A stretch of DNA of 64,000 nucleotides from Neopestalotiopsis rosae (GCA_023078685.1 JALGAS010000007.1:2790001-2854000); one strand, 5' to 3'. Shown: positions 24,607-35,423, counted from the first letter of the stretch. Made by a program: numbers and translations. Notes: generated from the letters alone by a model not told the origin.

Positions 24607-25346
24607 CTAATGAGCAATAATTAAAAGAGCTAGGCCCCCAATCATCGCGAACATATCGGTCCCGATGCGCTCGGCAGCATTCGTACTGCTCGGGCTACTG
24701 GAGCTGGCTGTGGTAGATGAGCTGCTAGACAAGCTCGTCGTGGTTGACAATGAACCGATGGTATTGTCCCGACTCGCACTGGAGAAGTCTTGCACAGAGC
24801 TGGTAGACGTAGTCATCAGAGCGGTGGTGACGGCAGCCTGCGACGAGGTATAACCTGTTTGCGTGCTTTCCGTAGTAGTGGCAGGAACATCATCTGGTTC
24901 TGTGATGATTTTGAATTTTTCCGACAACTGGTAGACAGAGTTATCACTGTCCAAGGTGATGTTCAAAAGGTACGCGAGGTTTGGATCGTCCGCTTTGTTG
25001 GGAGTCCAGCTATAGCTTCTCTTATCATTTTCGATACCCTCTGTCCAGTCTGGTAAGTATTTGGCGGGGGAGGACTGAGCCGAAAGCCGTGACATGACTT
25101 ACTGCCGATTGTGTTGATTTCATGGAAATTGATCAGGGGACCACTAATGCCGCCAAAGAGCTTGATAGTCACTGTGCCGTCGATATGCGAACCTAGCTCC
25201 CATTGAATAGAAAATGGTTCGCCGGCAGGGAGGATGTCTCCCTTCTGAGGGGCAGTGATGACATCGAAATTCGAAGTTGGATTGTCACCAGGTTCGGCAT
25301 TGATCATACCTACTAGGGCTAGTAATGCGAGGATGCTAGAGTACAT
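24607..25346 (-). CDS. Kre9/Knh1-like GPI-anchored wall protein
   Basis: Two exons (25346-25103 and 25049-24607, intron 53 bp), 228 aa. Signal peptide MYSSILALLALVGMINA. An Ig-like Kre9/Knh1 N-terminal domain follows: ITAPQKGDILPAGEPFSIQW, GTVTIKLFGG, SYSWTPN and ITLDSDNSVYQLSEKF. Then comes a Ser/Thr-rich stalk (about residues 125-205) suited to O-mannosylation. The hydrophobic tail MFAMIGGLALLIIAH preceded by small residues fits GPI-anchor attachment. The protein is expected on the plasma membrane or cell wall. Relatives are linked to beta-glucan assembly, but the molecular role is unclear. The acceptor was chosen to keep frame; a nearer AG would break it. Confidence 0.8.
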
Positions 25347-27164
25347 GATAACGAGCAGCTAAGTGACAGTGCAACAGATAATGCGTATTTCAATCCTGAC
25401 TGACTTTAGAATGAATGATTGCGAGACTGACGGATGTGAAGGATGGCTCACCGTAAAGGGCTATAGTAAAGGTTGGAACAACGAATTTATACAAAAAGTG
25501 GCGAATGAGGACAGCAGCGAGATATTGCAGCTAATGTTGAGCCCCCAAGCGGTTTGCTGTTGTGCGCAGGGATCATACAAGCTGCCTCAGCGCCGCAAGC
25601 TCGGAGATAAAACGGCTTGTGTATTAGCACGCTGCGTCTTGCGTAAATCATAGCCTGCTACATGATTGACCTAGTTCAGTTCTCACCACCTCTCCTACCC
25701 ACTGCTTGCAATCTTACGATCAGCCTTGTCGGCACAATACATACAAGTGGTACTCATCTTCAAGCGTCGGTGGATGGCGTTCGTTCACCTAGCCAACTGA
25801 TCAATATGCTATTTGTAGATAGTCAATAGCTAAGCCTTAACGTACACTGGCTGGCTTGCTAACAGGCAGGTTATTGCAGAAACTTTCCTTTCCTACACAC
25901 ACTTTCACCAATCTGGGATAGGCCAGCTGGAATGTGTACCAAATGACATGTCATTCTAAATGCAAGCATACGCTATTTCTTTAAGCTGGCAAGGGCAGGA
26001 CGACTTGGTGACTAGCGCTTCTTCCTTGGTCAAGGGATGTTCCCGCACACAGAAGATGTCAAGTTGACGAGGCTTTTTGACAACAGATTGCAATTTGAGA
26101 ATGGGCAACGAGGAACATACGATGAATGCAGGACTCATTGGTACTTTTGGACACATGCAGATCCGCATATTGCCGGCATCTACGATCGCACAAGTCATAT
26201 AGTAGGTAGCAGGTAGCCACCCATCTCCGACGAGCAGCACCGCATCATATCGCTTGTTTAAATCATCATGGGCATGATTTAATAGCTCGAGTGGTGACAG
26301 GGTTGTGATTGTGATATGATTGAGCTTTATACGACTCAAGCATAGGCTTTGGGGGCCAAATGCGCCGCCCCGTGTGCTAGCTTATCATCATCGGGTGGAA
26401 AAAAGCTTGTTTGGACTTGCAACGCCCCTGTCACTGTTAGAACACCGGTGAGTCGTGCGTGGACTTTGCTGAATTAGGAATTGATGCACTCGATGGTATT
26501 GCTCCAAAGTTGACCACTAGGTGGCGGACGATGAATATCATTGGTGTGACTTGGGCAATGTTCAATTCTAGGCAGCTATATTATGATACCTCTCATTTAC
26601 ATTCTGCAGGCTTATTTGGCCCCCAATAGCCTCCGAGAACCCTGTACTGGACCCCACGCCCACAGACATGCCAGACTTTCATCCGACGAAGCGCCAGCTC
26701 TTACGCAATGCGTCTTGTTGAAAGGACATTAACAAGCGGATCATGCGCACGCCGAGATTTTACCAGCGGGAATACAAGTTCAACAAAAGATAGACTACTT
26801 GATGTCGGTCATGATTATATCTAACTTGGGAGAGGTTTCCGAATTATTTCACAATGCATAATTGATGAAAACATTCATAAGTCAAGATAGGTGCTTAAAT
26901 TGGCCAAAAGATAATGAATGTCCACACAGCTGCAGGAAATCCGTCCTTAATATATATGTTACTCCCTCACTGATGTTCCCCTGAATCACCATATCCATGG
27001 TGATCCTCACAGGTGGGCCGCTGATCTAGTTAACAGCTCAGAATTAAATGGGTTCTTGGAACTCGCTCCTCAGGTGCCAGGCCGGCAGCGTTCCCTCTCG
27101 AGCGCCAACACATGTTTGCGTTTTTCTGAAAGGGCGCATGGCTTGAAGCATTCATTTGATCGCT
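25347..27164. other. Intergenic region, no gene supported
   Basis: About 1.8 kb with only weak open frames, the longest a 127-codon frame on the minus strand at 25956-26339 that resembles nothing I recognise. No repeat or RNA gene was seen. Confidence 0.5.
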
Positions 27165-27867
27165 CTACAGACCGATCTTTGCTTTTTCCTGCTGGTTTCG
27201 GGCGTCCTTTTCCTTGGATTGAGCGTAGCGGGACAGGACGTTTTCGGAGACAAAAACCTGCTGATCATGATTCAACGTAAAGAAGTAATCGTTGCATACT
27301 GAGCAGTAATGTTCACAGTTGTTCGCTCTGTTTTTGACGTGAGGGGAAAAGTAGCAACAGATTGCGCAGGGCCAAAAAGCCTTCAGGGTCCGGCTTCGCA
27401 GGCGTCTAGGAAAGGGCGATATGTAAGCAAATCCGTCTCGGTTAATTTGCGAAAAAAGAAAAAGGAAAAAGAATAAGACGAAACAAAGGCTACTGAACTA
27501 GAGAAAGAGAGGAGAGGGGTGATTGCAAGTATACCAAACTTACCGGGTCTCTTCGCTTTCCGTGTTCTTTATTACAGTCCACCTGGGATACTGGCATGTG
27601 TGACAGTCCACTAGTTCTGGTCTTCGGCCCAGGCTATTCAGTGGTCGCACGTAACCAGCACTGGTGAAGTTCTCAACAGGTTCTGGTTTGCGCGACGATT
27701 GTTCCTCATATGGCTGAGCAGGCTCCATGGTATACGTCGGACGTCTTGGACATACACGTGTCAGCATCTATTGTTTGGCAGTTCTAGGTGGAGTCTTGGT
27801 AAAATCTCGAGCCAAGGCCTGAGGTGACTTACTCCATGGGAATGTCGTGAGCTTCAATGGAATCCAT
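27165..27867 (-). CDS. LITAF-like zinc-ribbon protein
   Basis: Three small exons on the minus strand: 27867-27833, 27744-27544 and 27405-27165, with GT-AG introns of 88 and 138 bp; 158 aa. The N-terminal about 50 residues are Pro/Glu-rich and disordered, typical of LITAF proteins. The first zinc knuckle is VDCHTCQYPRWTVI. A hydrophobic segment AFWPCAICCYFSPHV follows, and the second knuckle is NCEHYCSVCNDYFFTLNHD. LITAF-domain proteins are monotopic membrane-associated zinc proteins of endosomes/lysosomes; fungal ones are uncharacterised. The exons are too short to stand out as long frames and were assembled from cysteine spacing and splice consensus. The membrane segment is weaker than usual for the family, so localisation is uncertain. 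Confidence 0.68.
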
Positions 27868-28267
27868 TGCTACATATAAATGGCTGTATTGAATTGCGAG
27901 AGAGTACAAGATAGCTTAGTCCAGATAGCGCTACAACTGATCAAATATGCGAAATACGCAATATTTGAATGAAATAAAACAGACAATCAAGGAACCCAAC
28001 GTCTCGACTTTCGAAGATTGGACCTGTGCGTCTATATTTAGAACTGGCTTGGACCTTTTATCCTCGCCAGGTCCTTTGGCCCCCAGTAGCCTGTCATCTC
28101 TAGTGCACAGTAGACTTCACTAATCAGGCAATTTACATACGAACCCTGCAGATGCAAGATCCGAAGGATATCGGGCACTTGTCTTCGGACATAACTCACA
28201 GAATTGCCAGTTCCGCAATTCCCAACATTGGCTCGTTCAACGTCCTAACTACCCCTCCACTCCGAAA
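27868..28267. other. Divergent promoter region
   Basis: 400 bp shared by the LITAF-like gene and the HET-E-like gene; nothing else recognised. Confidence 0.55.
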
Positions 28268-29542
28268 ATGCGCCTTCTCGATATTGCGGCTTTTCAAGCT
28301 GTAGAGCACGGGGGATCCCATCGAGACGTAGGAGGGACTTTGTGCCCATGCGATTGCTGCGACAATCAGGCCGATGCATCGGATTCAATTGCCAAAGACT
28401 TCTACGACATCAAGAAGCAACTGGGCGGACAAGAGCCAAGGTACGCCATACTGTCACACCGATGGCAGAGCTCTGAGATTAAGCTCAAGGATCTCCCCGC
28501 GTGGAAGCGTCTTCGCGATGACAAGACATCCCCCAAACTCCAAAGTGTGTTCAAACTGGAGCAGTTCTGCAGCATGGCCAGGCTGGAAGGCTACGATTAT
28601 GCCTGGATGGACTCTTGTTGCATCAATCAGAAAGATCCGGTGGAACTTTCAACCTCGATTAATTCAATGTATCGCTGGTACCAAGATTCCGATCTTTGCA
28701 TCGTCTATCTAAGCGATTTCGACAGCAGTGGCTACCAATATGATGACATTGAAAGTAGGAATGTTGTTGTACGACAGTGTACAGATCCCGGAAGAAGTCA
28801 TTGGTTTGAGAGAGGGTGGACGCTACAAGAACTAGTTGCGCCGAAGAAGGTCAAGTTCTTCGACAGAAATTGGATAGAAATAGGAAGCCGAAGCTCGCAG
28901 GTGCCCGCTCCGAATATAGCCTTCGGAATAACCACCGAAGTGATTGCTAGGGCCACGGGTATTGAGCCAGACATTCTGCAAAGCCAGAAGAATATCGCAT
29001 CAACAAGCATCGCACATCGCATGTCATGGGTTGGGAGAAGGTCGACCACAGTTCCCGAGGACACTGCTTACTGTCTCCTCGGTATCTTTGGAGTCAATAT
29101 GCTTTTATTGTACGGCGAGGGGCTGGAGCGAGCATTCCGTCGCCTACAGGAAGAGATCATGAAGTATTCTGATGACCACTCGCTTTTCGCATGGCGGAGT
29201 CCCTCTGATGAGGGACAAACCACGACTGGGCTTCTGGCTTCATCGCCAAAGTGCTTCCAATTCAGCGGATCCTGCTCTGCACGGCCCGACCCCCTTGCCA
29301 GCCGACCCTTCTTCATGACCAATAAGGGTATTCAGATCAGTCTGAGACTGATGAAGGGTGCTACTGGAGAGATTGCTACCTTGGAGTGTGAAGGATGGGG
29401 TTTGCAGCATTTGAGCATCTATCTCAAGCGCGTCTCTGAAACACAACAGGAGTACGTCAGAATCCAAAGCGACAAGATCTGCCAAGTTGGTCAACCAGGA
29501 GGGGTTTTAAAAATTTTCGTTCGTCAGAATACTTTATATTAA
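28268..29542 (+). CDS. HET-domain protein, HET-E/HET-D N-terminal type
   Basis: Intronless, 424 aa, starting MRLLDIAAFQAVEH. The HET domain is complete: YAILSHRWQSSE, FCSMARLEGYDYAWMDSCC with INQKDPVELSTSINSMYRWY, the VYLSD strand, WFERGWTLQELVAPKKVKFF, then MSWVGRRSTTVPEDTAYCL and MLLLYGEGLERAFRRLQEEI. This is the arrangement seen at the N-terminus of HET-E/HET-D-type NLR proteins. The NACHT ATPase and WD40 repeats that normally follow are missing, leaving a stand-alone HET effector with a short beta-rich tail. Such proteins can act alone or partner with an NLR sensor in vegetative incompatibility. The stop at 29540-29542 comes 122 bp before a dispersed element copy. Confidence 0.88.
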   Translation: MRLLDIAAFQAVEHGGSHRDVGGTLCPCDCCDNQADASDSIAKDFYDIKKQLGGQEPRYAILSHRWQSSEIKLKDLPAWKRLRDDKTSPKLQSVFKLEQFCSMARLEGYDYAWMDSCCINQKDPVELSTSINSMYRWYQDSDLCIVYLSDFDSSGYQYDDIESRNVVVRQCTDPGRSHWFERGWTLQELVAPKKVKFFDRNWIEIGSRSSQVPAPNIAFGITTEVIARATGIEPDILQSQKNIASTSIAHRMSWVGRRSTTVPEDTAYCLLGIFGVNMLLLYGEGLERAFRRLQEEIMKYSDDHSLFAWRSPSDEGQTTTGLLASSPKCFQFSGSCSARPDPLASRPFFMTNKGIQISLRLMKGATGEIATLECEGWGLQHLSIYLKRVSETQQEYVRIQSDKICQVGQPGGVLKIFVRQNTLY

Positions 29543-30064
29543 TTGAACAGGGACCCAATTGCGAATCTTGATTTCGTATGCTCCTGAATAGTTGATTAGT
29601 CTTGAATGTACAAGAAAGTACACGGAGCAGCGTTTGAAGTGAACTGCTCACCAGAAGGAAAATGTGACGTGACGCAGTATGACCCACCGCAGGTCACCTG
29701 CCTCGGTATATTAGTCAGCTCTTCAGCGCATCTCTTTTGTAGCTGTATAGGATCAACTTAATCCTCTTTTGTTGCGTTTACAATCACTTATTCCCCTTCA
29801 TGTTGGCTCAGGTGAGACATGGCAAATATATACGCACAGAACTGGCTTCGCTTAATATGATACCATCGACTTATGATTTTTGGCAGTTGAAACAGGAGAA
29901 CAGTGGTCAAAAGTAAGAATCCACTCCATTATGACAAAGACACCATTGAATACCTAGAGCAACGCTATCCAAAACAAGACGCGACAAGTAAAAGATATAA
30001 TACACGAGGTTGAATAACTGAGACATTTCCTTGTAGCTTGTAATCAAAACGGCCAAACTCAAGA
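29543..30064. other. Tail-to-tail intergenic region with repeat copy A
   Basis: About 520 bp; the only structure seen is the dispersed element at 29664-29818. Confidence 0.6.
29664..29818 (+). repeat. Dispersed element, copy A
   Basis: Begins GTGACGTGACGCAGTATGAC, contains CCCACCGCAGGTCACCTGC (a near palindrome), AGCTCTTCAGCGC, GTAGCTGTATAGGATCAAC and ends GGCTCAGGTGAGA. It aligns almost end to end with the copy at 56548-56704 with scattered substitutions. No open frame or terminal inverted repeat was noticed. Confidence 0.85.
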
Positions 30065-31213
30065 TTAGCCCCACGTGATGACTTGGGATGGGTTTCTAGG
30101 ACTTCTCTTGCCGTTTCGGCGGACCATGGCGGGGCCGTGGGATGTGTTCAGGTCAAAGCAGTCGACTGTCGTATCTGCGTCGCAAAGGGGAACAGCTTCG
30201 TGGGTCTCCATGTTACAATAAACGCCTTCCTGCTCGGAGACAAAGTCAGGGCCCCAGGAGGACCAAGACTCGCAAACCTCCGTGGCGTTGTGGTTGTTGA
30301 GCCTGCTGACCACGAGGCGGTCGTCGGAACGCTGTGAGCGTCGGAACATGGACCGCTTCTTCTTGTCTGTTACTGGCAGCATCTGGTCGCCGCCGTTGTC
30401 GGGCCACGCCTGCATGTTGTCACCGCATTGCTTCTTTAGCTCGTCTAGGTTACTGGGTGCCTCGTTGCCGGCCTTGAGTTCGCTCCAATTGACTCCAATG
30501 GCGGCTGCTTTGAGGTCTTCGCTATGGTCCTTGTCGAGCCAAGTGCACATGGGGGAGCTGGCGTTGCCAGTTAGTTTTGTGAAGGGGTATAAACGAATGC
30601 TTTAGAGAATACCGAACTTACGCGTCTTTCTCGTCTTTGTCGTTTTGTATTACATATCCACTTGGGAACCTGTGACGTGCGGCAATCAGTACTCGTCATC
30701 GCATGAAGGTTTGGACAAGAACAGCTTACCAGTTGAGTCCGCACCAGTAGCCCCAGTCACCTGTCCACGCCCATTTGGTGCCCTCATCCATGGTGGCTGT
30801 GATAGCAGCAATGCAAATGGCATCATCTCCAGCATCTAAAATAGCAGAGTAAGAAATCAATCGAAGTAACGTGATATGGCTCTATTCGATTCTCACTTAC
30901 AGAATTCAGTCCATATGGACTGAGAGTTCCCCTTTTGCTCAACCTCGATGTCGGCGTACTGGTCATCGCTATCGTCGCCTCCGACATTGAGACCGCCTCC
31001 GGAGCCAATCAACTCATGCTGAATATTGTACGTCTTGATTGTCTCAATGTCTCCGTGAGCATTGCTGAGTTCTTTGCCTTCGTCGTCCTTGAAACCTTCG
31101 AGGCCGACGTAGACGCGATAGTTGGATGCAGGTGACGCATCCTTGGGTATCATGGAATCGACAAACTTCCAGATGCCTAGAATGCCATTTATGGCTCCAA
31201 ATGCAGCTGCCAT
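30065..31213 (-). CDS. Uncharacterised conserved fungal protein
   Basis: Four exons on the minus strand: 31213-30901, 30835-30730, 30669-30622 and 30557-30065; 319 aa, all junctions in phase with GT-AG introns of 60-65 bp. The N-terminus MAAAFGAINGILGIWKFVDS is a hydrophobic amphipathic segment without a clear cleavage site. Then comes a domain with YRVYVGLEGF, DIETIKTYNIQHELIGSGGG and the acidic DDSDDQYADIEVEQKG. A cysteine/tryptophan-rich segment follows (DDAICIAAITATM, WAWTGDWGYWCGLNW and MCTWLDKDHSE). I recognise this architecture as a lineage-expanded ascomycete family of unknown function. The conserved Trp-Gly-Cys motif may be part of a beta-rich extracellular-type fold, but secretion is not evident. 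Confidence 0.75.
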
Positions 31214-32144
31214 GTTGAATTTGGTGAGTTGAGTTGAATTTCGAGAAAGATGTTTGTAAGATATAGAAGAGCAAAGAGAAAGCGCGGTTGAATGTGCGGT
31301 CTTGATTCCCTCCTAGATGCATGATCCATGGTCGTTTTATAGACTTGAACAACAAGAAACGTGCTTTGATGACTTCGTGAGATGTCTTTTGAAGGAAGAA
31401 GGCACAAGGTCTCTATGGCACAGCAGGAATTCTTGGCCTTTACAGAGTCAAGGCATAATGACAACATTTTCATCGTCGGTGGTATTCGGCAACATGTCAT
31501 GATCCATCAAGACACAGTCCTGAAGATCAAAGCATACAAATAGAACAGATACGTTACGATCACCACTACGATAGCCTCTTATGTGCTAGATTGCGGCGTA
31601 TACAATAGCTCCAGCCATCATCCTCTGCTGGATCGGAATCCATGGAGGAGTAGAGTGTAGCAGTGCCAAGGAACTTGATTCTTCAATCAATGGACTAGCT
31701 CACATGAGCTGACCAGACTTGATCCTGCACGGAAAGTCTTTGGGGGCTAACGCAGTGATTATCATGTCAAACAAAGAAACAATCCTGCCAGTGACGTCAA
31801 AATGATTTTGAGGATGGCTTCGACACGATGATAACTTTCTCTTTAACAAGATACATCATAATTGCCTCAATCGAGAAGCACAATGATTTCACGCGATTGC
31901 GATTGACCTCATGGATCGCCACGGCCAATTTGAGATCTTGATATACCAAAGAATCTGGGCAAAAAACCGGACTGTCGAGACATGCCAAGCCACAGAAGAG
32001 ACGGGGAAATATATGAACCAGATGAGAACCTGATATTGCACCTTGACAGCAAATACCATAACGCACTTGCTATTACACACTATTCACAATTTCATCAAAT
32101 TCTGCTATCACTCCCTTATCCTTTAGCACAACACTACCATCACC
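31214..32144. other. Divergent intergenic region
   Basis: About 930 bp upstream of both the uncharacterised minus-strand gene and the small cysteine-rich gene. No further gene recognised. Confidence 0.5.
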
Positions 32145-32531
32145 ATGCTGTACAAGAATTTCCTCGTGTCCGCCGCACTGGCCGTCCTCATCGCAAGCGC
32201 AAGCGCTAACAAGGTTGACGACCGCGGCCTCGAGCGTCGCGAGCAGGAAGGAGTATGTTTTCTACCCCTTCACCAGGGAAACTCCACACAAACACTGACG
32301 CTTTCATGTCTAAGTTCTGCGCCAAGCGCACCAACACCTGCTGGGACTCGTCCGGTGAGCTGGGCGACTGCGAGACCGGCGATGTGAGTAGTAGCGTAAT
32401 TAACCCGCTTTGGCACCCGATTCACTAAATTTTGCGCGATGTAATAGTGCACCGGGGATAACAACAAATGTACGGTCATCAGATCATGCGGAGGCATGGG
32501 TTTCTGCGATTCCTGGATCGAGTGCGAGTAA
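32145..32531 (+). CDS. Small secreted cysteine-rich protein
   Basis: Three exons (32145-32252, 32315-32383, 32448-32531) with GT-AG introns of 62 and 64 bp; 86 aa. Signal peptide MLYKNFLVSAALAVLIASASA is followed by a short charged stretch ending LERREQEG that could be a KEX2-processed propeptide (Glu-Arg-Arg). The mature part carries eight cysteines in about 50 residues: FCAKRTNTCWDSSG, DCETGDC, KCTVIRSCGGMGFCDSW and ECE at the C-terminus. Every exon border falls at phase 0. Size, secretion and paired cysteines match fungal effector-like or antimicrobial-like proteins, but no named family is recognised. Too short to appear as a long frame; the joined exons were worked out from splice sites. 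Confidence 0.8.
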
Positions 32532-32842
32532 TCCAGATTGGGCAACTCAGAGTGGATTGCACGCGAAGGACTTTCGGGAGATTCATCTTTTTTTCCTCCT
32601 ACTGTGTACCTTTTTCTTATTTTGTTATCCAGTAGTCTGTTCGGCTTCTTGAATGTCATTTTCGATCTGTAGCTCATGTTATCACATCCCTATGTGCTCA
32701 TGCGGTTTCTTGAAGGCTTTGAGAGAATCATCATAGAATATGTACTCAGCTATTTTCCACACCGCAGTGATCTTGAAAAAAACGAAAACAGGCTTTACAT
32801 TGTTCCATCATCCTCCAAAGCTTACTAGAAACAACTCTCTAG
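32532..32842. other. Tail-to-tail intergenic region
   Basis: About 310 bp between convergent genes; nothing recognised beyond AT-rich 3' sequence. Confidence 0.6.
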
Positions 32843-33622
32843 CTAAATTGGCTTCGAATTCGAACCACGTCTCGCAACAGTTTTCTTCGCGCCGAACCAA
32901 GCAACGAGCGCAGTCAAAGCCATCAGGATGGGCACTCCGAGACCAACACCTATACCGACCCCCAGCTTCCATTTCTTGTTCTCGTTCTGGTGCCCTATCT
33001 CTTGCTGAGCGGCGAGGAACCTCTCGGTCCAGGAGCTTCCGATAATGAATTGATCCGACATGTCGGATGGAGCATTGCCTGGGAGATCAGAGTAGTTCTC
33101 CTCGCTGGCTAGGTCAGGCTGACTGATGGTGACAACATTCCCGACGTCTGTCATCGCCTCGTATCCGGCATTTTCCTTTCGCGGCAGCGACTGGATAATC
33201 TTGGCCGGGTTAAAGATGACCTGGGACTCTGTGGTATCTGCATTTTGTATGAGACTCTTGAGCCATCTCGATATTGACGCACTCAACTTCTGAGTTCACT
33301 TACTGAGTTCCCATTTGTCTTCGTCTGTGATCTGCCACACGACCTGCACTGGTGTCTCTCGGTTCTGGGAATGTACCAGCCAGGATATGGTGTAGTCTTT
33401 GTCCTCCATCAAAAGGACATAGCGAGAATTTGTGTTTGTCGGGTTAGAAACTGAAGGATAGGCTCCTTCAGGAAAGAAGCAGGCTTCTCCATTATTCGCA
33501 TCACACCAGATGAACGATTTGAGACATAAGGGGCTGGTAGAACAGTCTCGCTGGCTTGGATCCCAAGCAAGAGCGGTTGACACGAAAACGGTTGATGACA
33601 GAGTAAGCAACTGGACCTTCAT
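32843..33622 (-). CDS. Single-pass type I membrane protein, unknown
   Basis: Two exons (33622-33304 and 33237-32843; intron 66 bp), 237 aa. The start at 33622 gives a signal peptide MKVQLLTLSSTVFVSTALA. The extracellular part has several cysteines (QRDCSTSPLCLKSF, WCDANNGEACFF) and a beta-rich stretch with YVLLMEDKDYTISWLV and VQVVWQITDED. One strong transmembrane helix lies near the C-terminus (LGVGIGVGLGVPILMALTAL), preceded by NENKKW and followed by a basic cytosolic tail KKTVARRGSNSK. The topology resembles fungal surface sensors or receptor-like proteins, but no named domain is seen. Confidence 0.72.
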
Positions 33623-34547
33623 GGCGAAATTAGTTGATAGACGGTTGTACTTTGCGTTGCCTGTACAATAATAGCAGAAGTTCCACTGTGGCATTCAGTC
33701 CTGAGGACTCAGCGTGGGTCGCATTGTCAATTTATCATAACTAACAGGGATATGATGCAATTGCGTCATTTGCCCTTGGCGACAATGGATAGCATTTTCT
33801 CAGATTGCTCGTGATGATTAGCATTTGTGTTGAACAGAGAAAAATGCATGTTGGTTCAAGCTGACCTATGGAATCTAGGCTTGGCTTTGATCTCCAACCC
33901 CTTGCGTTAAGCTGACCTCATCCTCTTGGCTTAAGGGACCAGGTATATTTTAGCCCCCACGATGAACAGCCGCAAAACGAAGTGTGTTTGTTTGTTTATC
34001 GTCTTGGTGGCGCCACGTAGCGGTCGTCGTAGCCTATCAAGGGGCATAGCAGAAGGAAGGATGCATTGCTGCAATGGATGCAATCCAAGACAATCCTTGG
34101 TTCATACCAAGACATTCATTCGTTCATACCAAGACAATCCCTCGCTCGTACCAAGAAAACCATTCGTTCATACCAAGACAATCCTTCATCCATACCAAGA
34201 GAATCCTTACAGTGCCGTCATGCATCCCAATGAAAATGGTCGAACTAGAAGAGAAGTGCTTGAGCATTGATACGTCCAATTGCGAATTAGGTTCTAAGTT
34301 GGCAGACTGCAATTCGAGGACCATGATGTTGGCAATGTTAAATTCTAAGATTTGGATGATTTACATGTATCCCGAGCAAAGAGAGCTGTCGTTTCATTCT
34401 CTCTCTTTTTCCTTCTTTCAGTCTGAGATTCTTCTTATTTGCGTTGCTTTTTCGAAAATAGGAGTCAAATTCTGTCAATTGATCCTCAACAGTGATGGTT
34501 GCCAAACCTGTGCGTGTTTATTTTGCGATCTTAGTACTGTTCTAGAC
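33623..34547. other. Intergenic region with tandem repeat
   Basis: About 925 bp. The 22-bp tandem repeat at 34091-34210 is the main structure; open frames across it are by-products of the repeat. Confidence 0.55.
34091..34210. repeat. 22-bp tandem repeat, five units plus partial
   Basis: Units start at 34091, 34113, 34135, 34157 and 34179, with a partial sixth at 34201. The consensus is roughly CAATCCTTCGTTCATACCAA plus GA. Each unit ends with the invariant core TACCAAGA; differences cluster in the first half. Confidence 0.9.
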
Positions 34548-35423
34548 CTAACATAAACTTGCTCTCCTATCCCGTAGACGAGGATCTACAGACCCGTTTC
34601 TACGAAATTGAGTCTGATATCTATCGTGAGGTAGGTATGGACCAATCCTTTGTTTTTTGCCCGCAACGATCGACTGCCATTTTGGCCTCCGCTCTTTGCT
34701 TGGAACTCCAAGTTTCGCGGCCGCAGGGTGCGAATTCGGAAAGTCGCCATAAGATGACATGATTTTACTGTTCTTTTCCAAGACGTATTTCGTTTCTTTT
34801 TCGGTAGGCTCGCCCAAATAGAGATTCTCTTCACCCCACTCCTCCGTCAGGTCCATGCCGTCGACAAGGTGCACCAGGTCCGGCCAGCGCTGTGTGGTTA
34901 GAAGCGCTTGTGCAAAGCATTTCAGCTTAGGATACGGCAGCTGGTTTCTACTGCGCTCTATCATATCCTCTTTAAGGTCGTCCAGAAAGTATTCGGATGC
35001 AGGCATGATACCAAAGAACATTTTGATGCCGACGGGCTTTAAGCGTGGATAGGTATGCACCAGCGACTTGATCTGTGGCAGAATCTTGGGCGCCGGCTCA
35101 TACATATCCCCTAGATCGTTGAATAGAGCAGCGGCCTTCGAGAAACAATCGTTTGGCACGCATACGTACCAGCCCTGCTAATTGTCAGACATCACATCCG
35201 GTCATCAAAGCAAGGCTAGGTATCTTACAGCTGAAACGCGAGAAGCGCCGTAGTAGAATAAGGCCTTGGCTCCCACGATGCAACATATGATGCCGGCATC
35301 TTCTAGCACCTTGACTACCGCTGCTATCTCATCTAGGCCTCGACCATGATGACTCGCGGATTGATCGCCTATGCAGCCTTGTTCCATCGTGGGCTCAGTT
35401 GTTGGATATCCGTAACTCGACAA
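34548..35423 (-). CDS. Nucleotidyltransferase-fold-like fungal protein
   Basis: Two exons (35423-35229 and 35174-34548; intron 54 bp), 273 aa. The N-terminal region LDEIAAVVKVLEDAGIICCI followed by VGAKALFYYGASRVS and WYVCVPND resembles the start of nucleotidyltransferase-fold proteins, an expanded uncharacterised ascomycete family. The middle contains PRLKPVGIKMFFGIMPASEY, LPYPKLKCFAQALLTTQRW and VDGMDLTEEWGEENL, all typical of that family. The usual catalytic Asp-x-Asp after the first helix is replaced by Trp-Tyr-Val-Cys, so catalysis is doubtful. The acceptor is TAGCAG, a tandem AG pair that could add one Gln. No signal peptide. It is divergent from the secreted nucleotidyltransferase-like gene 900 bp away. 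Confidence 0.7.

Noticed and set aside
25956..26339. 127-codon minus-strand frame
   Set aside because: Cysteine content looked interesting, but there is no conserved motif and no adjoining exon.
26605..28100. TTGGCCCCCAATAGCCT at about 26610 and a near match at about 28077
   Set aside because: Only about 17 bp shared with no extension on either side; too short to call a repeat family.
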